NCBI GenBank assembly: GCA_964584785.1
Contig: CAZPBY010000008.1
Coordinates: 1 to 64,000, forward strand
DNA from: JAHFTY01 sp964584785
GTDB lineage: Bacteria > Acidobacteriota > Terriglobia > 20CM-2-55-15
Direction: 5' to 3'
Length of the DNA: 64,000 bases
Below are positions 61,793 to 64,000 of the stretch, piece after piece. The notes under the pieces were generated by a model. It ran no database searches. It had not been told where the DNA came from and saw only the letters and a list, made by a program, of their open reading frames with translations. The position numbers and the translations under genes were made by a program. Numbering within the stretch: the first letter of the stretch is position 1; each line of letters begins with the position of its first letter.

Positions 61793-63526
61793 TCAAGACA
61801 ATCGAAACCGGTTCGTGATCGGCATCCGCCGGTCCCGGCCAAACGCGCGCGGCGTGATCTTGACGCCGGGCGCGGCTTGTCGCCGTTTGTACTCGTTGGC
61901 ATCGACCATACGCATGACGCGCCGCACCAGTTGTTCATCGAAACCCGCATCGAGGATTTCGCCAAGGCTTCGGTCCTCTTCAACGTACGCTTTGAGAATC
62001 GGATCCAGCAGGTCGTACGGCGGCAGCACGTCCGTATCGAGTTGGTTTTCCCGAAGCTCGGCTGACGGCGGTTTTTCGATGATGGGATGCGGAATGCGCT
62101 CGCACCCCGCAACTTCGTTGACGTAAGCGGCGAGTCGATACACCGTTGTCTTCATCACGTCCTTCAGCACCGCAAATCCGCCGGCCATGTCGCCATACAG
62201 CGTGCAATAACCGGTACTGATTTCACTCTTGTTGCCGGTACTCAGCACGATCCAGTTGAACTTGTTGGAAAGCGCCATCAGATACGTGCCGCGCACCCGC
62301 GCCTGGATGTTCTCTTCGGCAACGTCGGGCTTCGAACCCTTGAACGCTTCGGCGAGCGCCGCCTTGTATGCGGTGTAGACGTCGTTAATGGGAATCGTCA
62401 TTAAGGAAATTCCGAGGTTGCGGCCGAGCGCGACGGAATCGTCGATGCTTCCGCTCGACGAGAAGGGCGAGGGCATCATCACTCCGACCACGTTCTCGGA
62501 ACCCAGCGCGTCGACCGCGATGCATGCTGTCAGCGCCGAATCGATACCGCCGCTGAGACCGAGGACCACTTTTTTGAAGCCGTTTTTCAAGACGTAGTCG
62601 CGAGTGCCGAGGACGAGTGCCCCATAAATCTCGGCGTCATCGGAGAGCGGTTCGTGTTGTGCCGGCGCTGCACCGACGGGATCGCGCCGTCGAACGCGCT
62701 CAGCGATCGAAATCACATCGACAGAGCTTCCCGGACGATTCTGCCGTCGGCGAGGATCATGAAGCCTTTGCCGAAAAACGGAACCGATGTCGAGATCGCA
62801 GACAATCAAATCCTCTTCGAATTGTTTTCCGCGGGCAACGATCTCCGCATTCTCGTCATAGATAATGCTGTCGCCGTCGAACACCAGTTCATCCTGTCCT
62901 CCTACTAGATTCGTGTAGGCTACAATCACGGTGTGGTCACCCGCACGCGCCGCAAGCATGTGCTCGCGCCAGCGCCGTTTGCCGGCATGATAAGGCGACG
63001 ACGAAATGTTGATGATCAACTCGGCCCCGCCCGACAGAGCTTGATGAAAGGCCGGTCCATCCGGGTACCAGATGTCCTCGCAGATGCTGATTCCGATCGT
63101 CGCGTCGTTGAGCTTCAGAACTGACGCGGTTTTTCCCGATTGAAAGTATCGAAATTCGTCGAAGACCCCGTAATTCGGTAAGTACATCTTGTGGTAGATC
63201 GTCGCAAGCTTGCCATCCTGAATCACGGCCGCAGCATTGAAAATATCGTCCCGCCTGTCAACGAAACCGACTACGGCCGTGATGTCGCGTGTTGTGGCTG
63301 CAAGCTTTTCGATCGCACGCAGATTCGCGTCAATGAATTGCGGCTTCAGAAGGAGGTCTTCCGGCGGGTAACCCGTCAGTGCTAACTCCGGAAAGGTCAC
63401 TATCTCAGCATTCGTCTGACGCGCACGTTCGATCCAGCTGACGATTTTTTGTGCGTTACCGTCGATGTCACCGACGGTCACATTGATCTGGCCCATTGCC
63501 AGACGCAGTTTCGAACCTTGCGCCAT
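61793..63526 (-). CDS. nadE: Glutamine-dependent NAD+ synthetase
   Basis: The 577-residue enzyme amidates deamido-NAD using ammonia made from glutamine. The N-terminal nitrilase-type domain (about 1-270) has the catalytic triad in FPELALTGYPPEDL (Glu), YHKMYLPNYGVFDE (Lys) and ISICEDIWYPDG (Cys). The C-terminal synthetase has the ATP loop LGLSGGIDSALTACIA and STGNKSEISTGYCTLYGD. The start at 63526 follows GGAGA; an in-frame upstream start lacks a ribosome site. Confidence 0.96.
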   Translation of the reverse strand: MAQGSKLRLAMGQINVTVGDIDGNAQKIVSWIERARQTNAEIVTFPELALTGYPPEDLLLKPQFIDANLRAIEKLAATTRDITAVVGFVDRRDDIFNAAAVIQDGKLATIYHKMYLPNYGVFDEFRYFQSGKTASVLKLNDATIGISICEDIWYPDGPAFHQALSGGAELIINISSSPYHAGKRRWREHMLAARAGDHTVIVAYTNLVGGQDELVFDGDSIIYDENAEIVARGKQFEEDLIVCDLDIGSVFRQRLHDPRRRQNRPGSSVDVISIAERVRRRDPVGAAPAQHEPLSDDAEIYGALVLGTRDYVLKNGFKKVVLGLSGGIDSALTACIAVDALGSENVVGVMMPSPFSSSGSIDDSVALGRNLGISLMTIPINDVYTAYKAALAEAFKGSKPDVAEENIQARVRGTYLMALSNKFNWIVLSTGNKSEISTGYCTLYGDMAGGFAVLKDVMKTTVYRLAAYVNEVAGCERIPHPIIEKPPSAELRENQLDTDVLPPYDLLDPILKAYVEEDRSLGEILDAGFDEQLVRRVMRMVDANEYKRRQAAPGVKITPRAFGRDRRMPITNRFRLS

Positions 63527-63763
63527 CTGTTTTCTCCGTGCAGGCGGGCTTTCGCAGCGGTCGCGATGCTCCAATCGCGTGCAAACCGTATCGTAACAAA
63601 TTGTGGAACTTCGGAGCCACAAACGGCAACCACTTCAAAATACCGTCGGGCTAAAACCGACGACTGGCGCGCGTTTCGCGACTATTTACAAGATCATGAC
63701 AACTATGTTTCAATCGCGGCCTTCCATAAACGTTTAGCGGTTCTGATGAGAGGGGTTCTGGTA

Positions 63764-64000
63764 ATGGCTCGACTCTCGAAGGATATTGTTGTGGTCTCCA
63801 AGCCTGTTCGAACGTTTCCGAATGGTGATTACTTTTATATCGAGTTGAGCCGGAAGAACTCGCGTTATGAGTGCGTGGTTCGAATGAGCTGTTCCGGCAA
63901 TCCGGATTCTTCGGTCGTGATGGCCATCGCTCAGGGCAAAACGATTCGTGAAGCCGAGGAGAACTGCTATCGAACGGCCCTCGACCGGTGTCCTCGATTT
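63764..64000 (+). CDS. Partial small protein of unknown function (runs off the window)
   Basis: An open frame of 79 codons starts at ATG 63764, preceded by GAGGGG at about 8 bases, and is open to the edge. It begins MARLSKDIVVVSKPVRTF and has a beta-type core (GDYFYIELSRKNSRYECVVRM) and a short helix (GKTIREAEENCYRTALDRC). An in-frame ATG at 63746 is less likely. Bases 63527-63763 hold no other gene that I can see. Confidence 0.5.
   Translation, partial: MARLSKDIVVVSKPVRTFPNGDYFYIELSRKNSRYECVVRMSCSGNPDSSVVMAIAQGKTIREAEENCYRTALDRCPRF

Noticed and set aside
1..64000. tRNA, rRNA, riboswitch, CRISPR array, prophage or integrase
   Set aside because: I looked through the intergenic stretches and saw no cloverleaf with a TTCRA arm, no conserved rRNA sequence and no integrase or phage gene. 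Most gaps are too short to hold them.

Overview
The window reads as a piece of a GC-rich (roughly 57-58% by eye) bacterial chromosome, most probably Acidobacteriota. This rests on the mix of families: NHL-repeat proteins with a duplicated C-terminal module, a MacB/ADOP-type permease remnant, a sortilin-like propeller, VIT-VWA and giant TPR proteins, a MoxR/DUF58/BatA/DUF4175/DUF4159 locus and a diverged Hfq-like protein. No rRNA, tRNA, CRISPR, prophage or complete insertion sequence was seen. Gene density is high, and many genes overlap by ATGA or a few bases.

Layout. 0.2-6.5 kb (minus): a secreted NHL-repeat protein behind an LptC-LptA-like fusion. 6.6-8.2 kb (minus): a broken ATP-dependent DNA ligase. 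8.2-10.9 kb: a multicopper oxidase with permuted domain order, divergent from mtgA, then a RidA remnant. 11.2-14.2 kb: an exported hydantoinase-like amidohydrolase and a Tat-exported sulfatase. 14.1-14.8 kb: a macB-type permease fragment. 14.8-20.0 kb: a sortilin-like protein, exonuclease III and an exported metallo-beta-lactamase-fold protein. 20.2-35.0 kb (plus): six tightly coupled genes for a penicillin-binding-like transpeptidase, a SpoIID/LytB protein, a membrane-anchored propeller, a VIT-VWA protein, a TPR protein of about 2,320 residues and a DUF3352-like protein. I regard this as the best candidate for an undescribed envelope system. 35.0-36.3 kb: a dehydroquinase-like protein without catalytic residues, a PadR regulator and a small conserved protein.

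36.4-40.9 kb (minus): a membrane-anchored protein, moeA, moaC, mogA/moaB, nuoA, nuoB and midA, linking molybdenum cofactor synthesis to two complex I subunits and a complex I assembly methyltransferase. 41.0-42.3 kb: glyA, ended by a long hairpin. 42.3-56.0 kb (minus): a MoxR-type operon that also carries a TPR metallopeptidase and a caspase-fold protein with Ser in place of Cys. Its first gene, DUF4159, is cut short. 56.1-58.7 kb (minus): HAD hydrolase, trans-sulfuration enzyme and PEP synthase regulator. 58.8-64 kb: an Hfq-like protein, a PilX-like pilus protein divergent from lexA, a RecA-fold-like partner of lexA, an Smr protein, nadE and a partial gene at the edge.

Two families of dispersed palindromes occur. 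Family A (two copies) shows compensatory base changes in its stem. Family B (one full, one compact and one half copy) encodes the first ~43 residues of the giant TPR protein, forms the glyA terminator-like hairpin, and marks the broken edge of the permease fragment. Several promoter-proximal genes (lexA, hfq-like, padR, lptC-like and the 117-aa gene) have a -10 box so close to the ATG that their mRNAs should be nearly leaderless. All calls come from reading the sequence; no database search was run.
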